Of a DNA stretch of 64,000 nucleotides, positions 56,672 to 64,000 are shown piece by piece. The stretch comes from Symbiopectobacterium purcellii_A (GTDB lineage Bacteria > Pseudomonadota > Gammaproteobacteria > Enterobacterales > Enterobacteriaceae), in assembly GCF_052050035.1 (NCBI RefSeq), contig NZ_CP189882.1, positions 3,906,001 through 3,970,000 on the forward strand, given 5' to 3'. The position numbers and the translations under genes were made by a program. The notes under the pieces are model-generated. The model was given only the letters and a program-made list of their open reading frames with translations. It was not told where the DNA came from and ran no database searches. Position 1 is the stretch's first letter. Each line of letters opens with the position of its first letter.

Positions 56672-57708
56672 AAACTAGTTGCTGAATAGAGACTTGCATT
56701 TTTTGTCAGGCTATTGAGAATAAAAAGAGGTTTAACTTAGAGAATAAAGGTTTGAAATGATCAACAAAGAGCGGTTGTTACGAGATAATCGTTTATGTAA
56801 AGCAATCATTGGATTATCAGTCGAAGAATTGAAAAATTTAGCCGCTGAATTTTCAGCTTGTTATTTGATTTATCGGAAAAAGAATCGAAAAGATCACGAG
56901 CGGCAGATGGGTGCAGGGCAGAAAGGATTTATCCCAACCCCATTAGATAAACTGCTTTTTATTTTATTGTATTTAAAATGTTATCCGACCTATGATTTGC
57001 AAGGACTTCTTTTTGGTTTAGATAGAACACGGGTATGTCGCTGGGTAAAAATATTATTGCCGGTTTTAGAGATGACCTTGGGGCGAGAATGTGTTTTGCC
57101 CGCTCGTCAAATTCGCTCTGCTGAGGAATTTTTTCGCGCCTTTCCTGGAGTTAAAGACGTCTTTATTGATGGGACAGAGCGACCTGTCCAAAAGCCTAAG
57201 AATCTGCGTCGGCGAAAAAAAATGTATTCGGGAAAGAAAAGACAGACCACTCGAAAAGGGCTTATTATGACTGACGAAACAAGGCAAATTGGATTTATCC
57301 CCATGAGCAAAAATGGGCGCCGTCACGATAAACGCTTACTCGATAAAGTCGATATAATTCGCCATATTCCTCCTGAGGTAACCATCTGGGCAGATACCGG
57401 TTTTCAAGGTATAGATAAACAGCATCCTAATACACAAATTCCAAAAAAAGGAACTCGAAAAAGACCTTTATCGCCTGAACAAAAACAAGAAAATAAAATA
57501 ATCTCGGGCATCCGTATTACAGTTGAACACGCCATCGCGGGTATCAAGCGCCTCGGTTGCATGACCCAAATTTTACGGAATCGTAGACCCTTTATTGATG
57601 ATACCTTCTTACTCCTTAGCGCCGGTCTTTGGAATTTCCATCTCAGAACAGCGTAAAATTTACTTCAATCACCGAAACACCCTTATTTCACTATTAAGCA
57701 ACACGCTT
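56672..57708 (+). mobile_element. IS5-family (ISL2-type) element in IS30, complete
   Basis: 1037 bp, AAT at 56669-56671 and 57709-57711. The undisturbed IS30 copy at 9651 shows the empty site caaacaatgctt, proving the 3-bp duplication. One base differs from sister copies (aaattcc for aaatccc). Confidence 0.96.
56757..57656 (+). CDS. ISL2-type IS5 transposase (intact)
   Basis: Same 299-aa DDE transposase as at 11152-12051 and 20528-21427, with all catalytic motifs. Confidence 0.93.
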   Translation: MINKERLLRDNRLCKAIIGLSVEELKNLAAEFSACYLIYRKKNRKDHERQMGAGQKGFIPTPLDKLLFILLYLKCYPTYDLQGLLFGLDRTRVCRWVKILLPVLEMTLGRECVLPARQIRSAEEFFRAFPGVKDVFIDGTERPVQKPKNLRRRKKMYSGKKRQTTRKGLIMTDETRQIGFIPMSKNGRRHDKRLLDKVDIIRHIPPEVTIWADTGFQGIDKQHPNTQIPKKGTRKRPLSPEQKQENKIISGIRITVEHAIAGIKRLGCMTQILRNRRPFIDDTFLLLSAGLWNFHLRTA

Positions 57709-58498
57709 AATGCTTTTTACCCGTTGGAGCCACACATTCAAAACTTCATCAGGCAGGCGCTTTCCACTCACTCTTCACCTGAAATCATCAGTGGCCGTTT
57801 GCACCTGGAATTCGGTATATCTGTCAGCAAGAATACGCTATATCGCTATATCCTGCAGGAGAGACAGGCTGGCGGGGAGCTATATCAGCAACTTCCTCAT
57901 CGGGGAAAACGTTACAGGTACAATGCCGAAAACCTCAAATCAGGCCCTATTCCCAACCGTGTTGGTATTGAGTATCGCCCAGCTCAAGCCGAGCTTAAAC
58001 AGGAGCCTGGCCACTTCGAAATTGACACTATTTTGGCAAAGACCAGAAGTCATTCTTGTTAAGAATCGTAGATAAAGCATTGAAAAAATTCATCATTCGC
58101 AAACTGCCTAATAAGCGTACGGAGACTGTGGTTGCTGCTTTCAGGGACATTGAAGCTAATACCTTTTGCAAGTTTAAGACCCTAACAGCTGATAACGGCC
58201 CTGAATTCGCTCTGCACGAGCAAATTACTCAAATCACAGGGGCGCAGGTCTACTTTGCCCATCCTTATCACTCCTGGGAGAGGGGCTTGAATGAGCACAC
58301 CAACGGGCTGATACGACGTTTTTACCCAAAGGGAACAGACTTCAGTCAGGTCAGTCATCGTAAGATTGCCGAACTCGAACACATACTCAATACAAGGGGC
58401 AGAAAATCGCTGGGCTATCGTTCCCCCAATGAGGTATTTTTAACGCACTTACTGGTGGCATAAGCCTCTACCGTTTTGTTGCGTTTCGAGTGGGAATG

Positions 58499-59381
58499 GG
58501 GCGGCAATATGCGGGGTAATCAACAGGTTTGGCATGGTTTTCGCCGCTTTCATTAACGGGTTATCCAACGACGGAGGCTCCTGTGCCAATCCATCCAACG
58601 CAGCCCCTGCAATGCGATGCTGCAACAGTACCGACAACAGTGCCGATTCATCCACCAACGCCCCGCGCGCCGTATTGATGATAAACGCCGACGGCTTACA
58701 CAGTGCCAGCGTCTGCGCATTGATCAAACCTTGGGTATCCGCAGTCAGCGGGCAATGCAGCGAGATAACATCGGACGTTTGCATCACTTGTTCAAACGGC
58801 AAATAACCGGGCCGACATTGCACCGCACCGCGTCGTTCTGCAAACTGCACTTTCATGCCCACCGCACTGGCCAACCGAGCGACCTCTTGCCCTATCGTCC
58901 CAGAACCGATGATACCGAGCGTTGACCCCGCGATATCTTTTACCGGGTGATCGAAATAGCAAAACTGATTTTGCGCGGCCCAGCGATCGCTGAGCTGATC
59001 GCGATACCAGCCCATCAGACTATGCTTGAGAGAAAATATCATGGCGATCACGTGTTCCGCGACCGATTGCGTCGAATAAGCAGGAACATTGCGCACAGCG
59101 ATCCCCAGTTCCTGCGCAGCAACGACATCGATATTGTTCACGCCGGTTGCAGTAACCGCGATCAGTTTTAGCGACTGCAACACTTGCAGAATCTCACGCG
59201 TCAGCACCACTTTATTGGTGATTATCACCTCACACCCTTGCGCACGCTCCACCACCAGTTCCGGTGGCGTATAGCTATATTCGATCCATTCGTGTTGACA
59301 TTGCGGTCTGCGAAAAAAATGCTTTTTCCAGAAAATGGTTTCAGGCAATGCCCCTTTATCCAGGAAAGTAATTTTCAACAT
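58499..59381 (-). pseudogene. D-isomer-specific 2-hydroxyacid dehydrogenase, C-terminus cut by IS30
   Basis: NAD-dependent dehydrogenase of the glycerate/hydroxypyruvate reductase type. 294 residues remain: VTATGVNNIDVVAAQELGIA, the nucleotide motif LGIIGSGTIGQEVARLA, LHCPLTADTQGLI, the catalytic Arg region NTARGALVDESAL, the Glu region and His in LLITPHIA, where IS30 begins and adds foreign codons (PFPLETQQNG). Only about 20-25 C-terminal residues are lost, so residual activity is conceivable. The substrate is not assignable. Confidence 0.85.
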
Positions 59382-59626
59382 GATGTCAGCCCCGAGAGTT
59401 AGTGTTGTGATTTATTTGATGATAATAACAAACATTAAAAACGACAATGAATACTGTTTTTTATGCACTGAAGGTTAATTTTTTTCATGTTGCCACGCTT
59501 TATTGTTATTCGACACTTTTTTTACTTTACCTGAATAGCGGGTATTGTTATCAACGACCAGTGATAATGTTAATTCGCACATCAAATTAACTGAAAATTA
59601 AATTGAATTTATTAACATTCATTGTT
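59382..59626. other. AT-rich intergenic region upstream of the dehydrogenase
   Basis: No gene seen. Presumably the promoter of the minus-strand dehydrogenase; strongly AT-rich. Confidence 0.4.
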
Positions 59627-59806
59627 ATGGATGATACCAACGGAAGGCATTTTTTGACTGAAATTATGATGGATACGCGCCAGATAATTACCTTGGTAAA
59701 CTATTTATCAGCACGCTTATACAATATGATAGAAAAGCACGGTGGATATACTGAATTACGACATAAGCGAAGAAATTTTTTTACGCGTTTCGAATTAACG
59801 CTGTAA
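59627..59806 (+). CDS. Hypothetical 59-aa ORF
   Basis: ATG 59627: MDDTNGRHFLTEIMMDTRQI ... HGGYTELRHKRRNFFTRFEL. No clear ribosome site and no recognised family. It lies alone between the dehydrogenase and lysP in AT-rich DNA, and may be spurious. Confidence 0.2.
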   Translation: MDDTNGRHFLTEIMMDTRQIITLVNYLSARLYNMIEKHGGYTELRHKRRNFFTRFELTL

Positions 59807-59833
59807 ACCTATTATTCAATAGAAATGTATTTT

Positions 59834-59870
59834 CATAAAAAATGCCATGGGTAATCTGATTACCCATGGC
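59834..59870 (-). terminator. Rho-independent terminator of lysP
   Basis: GCCATGGGTAAT-cag-ATTACCCATGGC (12-bp perfect stem) followed on the minus strand by ATTTTTTATG; 25 bp past the lysP stop. Confidence 0.88.
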
Positions 59871-59894
59871 GCAATCGAATCACATGCTTAACCG

Positions 59895-61370
59895 TTATTT
59901 ATGAAAATCAGGAAAGGTCATGTCTTCATATTTCACAATACGCGTCCCGCGAGACAGCTTATAACCGAACCAAATCAGCAAAAATAATGGAATGCCAATA
60001 TAGGTTGCGGTGACGCCATACCAGTCGATGTTATCCTGCAAAAATGCCTGATAGTTTTGCCCCAGAGTGATCAGCAGGCAAAGCACGAATGCGAAGATAG
60101 GCCCAAGCGGGAAGAATCCTGAACGGTACGGCAGCGCGTTAAGATCCAACCCGTGCTGCACATAGCCACGGCGGAAACGATAATGGCTAATCGCAATCCC
60201 CAGCCAGGCGATAAAACCGGTCATGCCGGAGGTATTCAACAGCCAGAGATACACCGTTTGGTTACCAAACATTGAGGTCAGGAAACAGAGCCCCGCCACA
60301 ACGGTAGTGGCATACAGCGCATTGCGCGGCACACCGCCTTTGGAGAGTTTGGCGAACATCCGAGGCGCTTTGCCTTCCTGCGCCAAGGTAAAGAGCATAC
60401 GCGTGGAAGCATACATTCCGGAGTTACCCGCAGAGAGCACTGCCGTCAGGATCACCGCATTCATCACCGCTGCCGCCGACAGCAGTCCGGCATTCTGGAA
60501 CACCAGTGTAAACGGGCTGACCGTAATATCTTTCACATCATTACGCAGCAAGTTGGGGTCGGTATAAGGAATAATCAGGCTGATAATCAGGATGGCAAAC
60601 ACATAAAACAGCAATATACGCCAGAACACCTGGCGAATAGCGCGTGGAATATTTTGCGCAGGATCTTTTGATTCACCCGCCGCTACGCCGATCAGTTCAG
60701 TGCCCTGAAAGGAGAAACCGACAATCATCGCCACGCCAATCATCGCCGAGAAACCACCAGAAAAAGGCGCATCGCCAATTTGCCAGTTGTGCCAGCCTGC
60801 GTTCTCCGCGCCGCGCAGAATACCGACGATCATCAGCACGCCAACGGCGATAAAGACCACGACGGTGACCACTTTGATCAGTGAGAACCAATACTCTGCC
60901 TCACCAAACCCTTTTACCGAGATGTAGTTAAGCAGAAACATCAAGACTAAAAACAGGGCACTCCAAATCCAGCCGGAAACTTCAGGGAACCAGTAGCCCA
61001 TCACCAACTGCGCCGCCACCAGGTCGACGGCTATCGTCACCGCCCAGTTATACCAGTAGTTCCATCCGAGTGCGAAGCCGAAGCCCTCTTCTACGTATTT
61101 GGCACCGTACGTGGAAAACGATCCTGAAACAGGCATAAACGCTGCCAGTTCACCCAGGCTGGTCATCAAAAAGTAGACCATCAACCCGATAAGCGCATAA
61201 GAGAGCAGCGCCCCACCGGGTCCGGCCTGCGAAATGGTCGCGCCTGAAGCGACAAACAGCCCGGTGCCGATGGATCCGCCAATTGCAATCATGGTGAGAT
61301 GCCGCGCTTTAAGCTCACGGCGCAGCGTAGGCGCGCCCTGAGATGTGCTATGTAATTCTTGCTGAGCCAT
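59895..61370 (-). CDS. lysP: Lysine-specific permease
   Basis: LysP is an APC-family lysine:proton symporter (12 helices) and, in enterics, a co-sensor for CadC. 491 aa from ATG 61370 (MAQQELHSTSQGAPTLRREL). Motifs: MIAIGGSIGTGLFVASGATI, PVSGSFSTYGAKYVEEGFGF, GFSFQGTELIGVAAGESKDP and NTSGMTGFIAWLGIAISHYR. Intact; divergent partner arrangement with yeiE is that of enterics. Confidence 0.94.
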   Translation of the reverse strand: MAQQELHSTSQGAPTLRRELKARHLTMIAIGGSIGTGLFVASGATISQAGPGGALLSYALIGLMVYFLMTSLGELAAFMPVSGSFSTYGAKYVEEGFGFALGWNYWYNWAVTIAVDLVAAQLVMGYWFPEVSGWIWSALFLVLMFLLNYISVKGFGEAEYWFSLIKVVTVVVFIAVGVLMIVGILRGAENAGWHNWQIGDAPFSGGFSAMIGVAMIVGFSFQGTELIGVAAGESKDPAQNIPRAIRQVFWRILLFYVFAILIISLIIPYTDPNLLRNDVKDITVSPFTLVFQNAGLLSAAAVMNAVILTAVLSAGNSGMYASTRMLFTLAQEGKAPRMFAKLSKGGVPRNALYATTVVAGLCFLTSMFGNQTVYLWLLNTSGMTGFIAWLGIAISHYRFRRGYVQHGLDLNALPYRSGFFPLGPIFAFVLCLLITLGQNYQAFLQDNIDWYGVTATYIGIPLFLLIWFGYKLSRGTRIVKYEDMTFPDFHK

Positions 61371-61513
61371 AATATCCTGCGCTCTGTCTAAAATGAGGCG
61401 GCATTGTAGCAAATCGTTTTCTACAGAATCGCTATCATTATCGAGTTATAAGAGAGCTTCATAACTGCCGCGCCATCATTAGCAATAAGAAAGTCGAATG
61501 GCCGCAGGCAACC

Positions 61514-62386
61514 CTACTTTGCTGGCTGACAGTATTCCAGAAAGTGTTGCAACACATTGGAAAGGTGTTTTTGTCTGTGGTGCACCAGATAAAGTGTACG
61601 CACCAAGTGGGGTTGATCCAGTTGCAACGCCACCAGCGACCCCGCGGCAAGCTGATCGGCAATCACCCGACGCGACAGACAACTGATACCTATACCGTGA
61701 CGCACCGCATGCTTGATGGCCTCGGAGTTCCCCAATTCCATCACCAGTTTGAAGTGAGGCAATTGTGCCAAGAGTTGGTGATCCAGAATTTCCCGCGTGC
61801 CTGAGCCGCGTTCACGCAAGATCCACGGCGCTTCCGCCAGTATAGGGACGGTAAGTATCTGCTGCGCGAGGGGATTATCAGGGGCGCAAAAAACCACAAG
61901 CTCATCCTCCAGCCAGGGTTGTGTCACTAAATCCGGGTGATGACAAGGCCCCTCGATGAAACCGAGATCCACGCTGAATTCCGCCACCGCCGTCACCACG
62001 TCCTGGGTGTTGCCCACGTGCAGCTCAAAAGGGATCGAGGGATAATCACGCCGATAGCGCGCTATCATGGCAGGCAACAGATAATTACCAATGGTGCTGC
62101 TGGCGAACACGCGTAATGCGCCATTGTCTTGCTGGAACATTTTTTCTATCTCCAGCGACTGTTCCAAAATGGCCAACGCTTTGGGATAAAGCAATCGCCC
62201 GTGCTCATTCACCACCAAGCGCTTACCGACGCGATCGAACAGTTGAACACCCAGTTGCGCTTCTAAATCCGATAACGCTGCGCTCACGGCAGACTGAGAA
62301 AGGGCTAGCATAACGGACGCTTGTGTAGTCGATCCGCTTTTCAGGACCTCAGCAAAAACTTCAAGTTGTCTCAACGTGATGTGCAT
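61514..62386 (-). CDS. yeiE: LysR-family transcriptional regulator YeiE
   Basis: 290 aa. N-terminal winged HTH (TLRQLEVFAEVLKSGSTTQA ... LSQSAVSAALSDLEAQLGVQ) and a substrate-binding domain (VHNTQDVV-like HVGNTQDVVTAVAEFSVDLG, ILRERGSGTREIL). In E. coli YeiE regulates lysP and sulfite/iron-related genes. Sits next to lysP and divergent to yeiH as expected. Intact. Confidence 0.92.
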   Translation of the reverse strand: MHITLRQLEVFAEVLKSGSTTQASVMLALSQSAVSAALSDLEAQLGVQLFDRVGKRLVVNEHGRLLYPKALAILEQSLEIEKMFQQDNGALRVFASSTIGNYLLPAMIARYRRDYPSIPFELHVGNTQDVVTAVAEFSVDLGFIEGPCHHPDLVTQPWLEDELVVFCAPDNPLAQQILTVPILAEAPWILRERGSGTREILDHQLLAQLPHFKLVMELGNSEAIKHAVRHGIGISCLSRRVIADQLAAGSLVALQLDQPHLVRTLYLVHHRQKHLSNVLQHFLEYCQPAK

Positions 62387-62500
62387 CGTTCGCCCTTATC
62401 GGAAATAGCAATAGGTTATAAGCATATAGTCAATTTCTCTTTTATCGCCACTCATCATAGGCTGTGTACCAGGTTAGCTCGACTTCAAACAGGTATAACA

Positions 62501-62684
62501 ATGGCATCTCTTTTTATAATTCAAGGTGATAAATCTATCCACCCGCTTTTTCGCAAGCTGCCTGGCCTGCTTTTTATTGCCCTTATGACCGTCGGCTTTC
62601 TGCAGTTGGCAGCGCTCCCTTCGGTTGCCCGCATGGGGTTAGGCTCACTCACCCTTGCCATGGTGGGCGGTGCATTGCTCGGTA
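62501..62684 (+). pseudogene. yeiH: YeiH, N-terminal fragment
   Basis: MASLFIIQGDKSIHPLFRKL then PGLLFIALMTVGFLQLAALP and LTLAMVGGALLG, the first membrane helices of YeiH, cut by IS630 after about 60 codons. It is the missing start of the fragment at 48236-48934 and divergent from yeiE, as in E. coli. Confidence 0.85.
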
Positions 62685-63564
62685 TAGCCAAGCGACTTAA
62701 TTTTGATTACACCATATGGACTGAGAACAAACTCTCTGTATCGCAACCCATCTCTCTTTTTTTGCTTTTTGCTTGTGCCCATTTATGCTCAATTGGGTTA
62801 AGATCCGGCGAATATGTAGGCAAATACTCCACCATATACCCTGCATCGATGATGACTTGTTGAATATTATGTTTTTTGTGAAAAGTGGCATTGTCCATCA
62901 TGATTACACTGTTTTTAGGGAGTACTGGGATAAGGACTTGTGTGACCCAGGCATAGAAAACATCGCTGTTAATATTGATATCAAATAATCCGATAGCAAA
63001 CAGCGTTGTGCCTAATAAAGCGCCGATAACATTTGTTCTTCCCCTAGCTCCCCAGTTCTTCAGGCCAAAACACCGTTGACCTTTTGGGGAATAGCCGTGA
63101 GTCCGTGGGGCATCGTGTGAAAAACCACTTTCATCAATAAAAACAATAGGTTTACCTTCTTTTTCATACTGTTGTTTTTTTTGTTGAAATCCCTGCCGGG
63201 CGTTTTCGTCGGCTTTCGGATGACGTAGAGTTTTTTTTATAGGTCAATCCCAGCTTTTTAAGCGCTTGCCAAATGGCCTTCTGACAAACGCCAAAACGCT
63301 CTGCACGTTCTTTTTGGTAAGCATCTGGATATTGTTCAACATCTTTTATCAACTCGGATTTATCGATCTTTCGCTGACGCGTGGTCGATGCTTTTGACTC
63401 TATTTGATTAATCCAACGCGATACAGAGGCAGGGCCAATCCGAAATTGCTTCGCTGTTTCTCGGATACTCAACCCTTCGTTTTTCCGTGTAGATATCACT
63501 TTACGTCTAAAATCAATTGAATAGCTCATTTAAATAATGTAATCAAAATTAAGTCGTTTAGCTA
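62685..63564 (-). mobile_element. IS630-family element at right inversion breakpoint
   Basis: Complete 880-bp copy (one variant, agatccggcg), orfA 63164-63529, TA at 62683-62684 and 63565-63566. The left flank is yeiH and the right flank is the start of the short ORF whose tail is at 49816. Inverted relative to the copy at 48935. Confidence 0.95.
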
Positions 63565-63565
63565 T

Positions 63566-63610
63566 ACCTGCCTCCTTAGGCTTAAAGATCAGTTTTTCGC
63601 ATTCTGACAT
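63566..63610 (-). pseudogene. N-terminal part of an unidentified short ORF
   Basis: ATG 63610 after gaggtgaaactcacc: MSECEKLIFKPKEAG up to the IS630 TA. In-phase continuation at 49816-49887. Whether this ATG or an upstream one is the true start is open. Confidence 0.5.
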
Positions 63611-63744
63611 GGTGAGTTTCACCTCAGAGAACCGTAGCCACTGACATCCATCCCACCGTGCTTTTTGATAGTTGCCGTTATTTTGTACATAAGTCTCTCT
63701 CAGGTCGTTTATGCTGCTACAACGTCTATCATTATGGCTAAAAG

Positions 63745-63848
63745 TGTAGTGGTCAACTAAATTTGGCCACCCTACCTGACTGTTGATGGAACAGCCGTTC
63801 TGATTCATTTGGTGTTAACCCACCGTTATACCAGTGAGGTCTGACATG
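63745..63848 (-). mobile_element. IS3-family remnant (orfB C-terminus and right end)
   Basis: On the minus strand PHWYNGGLTPNESERLFHQQ then SGRVAKFS and a stop is the usual C-terminus of an IS3-type OrfB, followed by the end sequence gttgaccactaca. The remainder is cut off by the MITE at 63849. Confidence 0.7.
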
Positions 63849-64000
63849 GCTTTGTTGAATAATTTAAGATACTGATTTATATAAGCATTATAAAATTTCA
63901 ACGACTAATTTTTCCTCTCGGAATGCTTTTTATTGTGCTAACTATTTGATTTGTCGTTCTAACAAAATACATTCTCTGTAAATGCATTCTAACTAAAGAA
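63849..64000. repeat. 189-bp IS903-like MITE (runs off the window)
   Basis: GGCTTTGTTGAATAATTTAA start at 63849, then the same sequence as the 13485 copy for 152 bp. The 9 bases before it (gtctgacat) should recur just after the window if it is a simple insertion. Confidence 0.92.

Larger units (their letters stand above)
56460..58498 (+). mobile_element. IS30-family element, copy 2, left end lost, ISL2 inserted, frameshifted
   Basis: Starts inside the transposase at tgacatctgac where IS21 ends; the right end GAGTGGGAATG is at 58498. ISL2 (56672-57708) splits LPNN|AFYPLEP with the AAT duplication. This copy keeps four G where copy 1 has three (PHRGKRYRYNAEN is in frame), but has four T instead of five at about 58033, breaking DTI|FGKD. 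It truncates the dehydrogenase gene that follows. Confidence 0.92.

Noticed and set aside
59627..59806. Toxin-like small protein before lysP
   Set aside because: No partner gene, no family resemblance and a weak start; kept only as a low-confidence hypothetical.

Overview
The window reads as a stretch of chromosome from a Sodalis-like enterobacterial endosymbiont that is losing genes while insertion sequences spread. Gene order and protein similarity are those of enterics: the fli operon, uvrY-uvrC-pgsA-glyW, rsuA-bcr-yejG-yejFEBA-mepS-lpxT-yeiR-yeiP, setB-fruBKA-nfo, and yeiH-yeiE-lysP. By hand tally, roughly 24 kb (more than a third) is mobile DNA. The pattern resembles grain-weevil Sodalis symbionts; this is an inference from gene content and IS load, not a database match.

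Layout. 1-8.8 kb: flagellar genes fliJ (3' part), fliK, L, M, N, O, P, Q, R. fliM has an amber stop, fliP a frameshift, and fliR three insertions. 8.9-14.2 kb: the 3' end of flgL, then a nest of IS256, IS30, two ISL2-type IS5 elements and MITEs ending in the 3' stub of uvrY. 14.2-16.9 kb: intact uvrC, pgsA and tRNA-Gly(GCC). 17-23.4 kb: an IS481 element, a TonB-dependent receptor broken by four insertions, an IS5-family remnant, the 3' end of fliI and the 5' end of fliJ. 25-46.7 kb: the best-preserved region (rsuA, bcr, yejG, the yejABEF peptide importer, yeiR, mtr, the fructose operon fruBKA with a Cra-like site, nfo), interspersed with the pseudogenes mepS, lpxT, yeiP and setB. 46.7-64 kb: two copies of an IS110-family element, the formaldehyde-detoxification pair frmA-fghA, an IS21/IS30/ISL2 pile-up, a truncated 2-hydroxyacid dehydrogenase, lysP, yeiE, and the two halves of yeiH.

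Mobile elements: nine copies of one 880-bp IS630 element (TA target); four copies of a 1037-bp IS5/ISL2-type element (3-bp AAT/ATT duplication); a 189-bp MITE with IS903-like ends and 9-bp duplications; a 92-bp MITE with IS630-like ends; two 1422-bp IS110/IS1111-type elements; and single or double copies of IS256, IS30, IS21, IS481, IS427-type IS5 and an IS3 remnant.

Most notable observations: (1) The IS110 element has, in the non-coding segment after its transposase, an 11-nt sequence identical to the DNA immediately 5' of both inserted copies. The match contains a Shine-Dalgarno core, lies inside a predicted stem-loop, and both copies sit a few bases before a start codon (nfo, frmA). This fits a bridge/seekRNA guide aimed at ribosome-binding sites. 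(2) Recombination between IS630 copies can be reconstructed to the base: fliJ and its MITE are split between the two ends of a 23.4-kb segment, and a 12.9-kb inversion between IS630 copies explains the split yeiH and a second split ORF.
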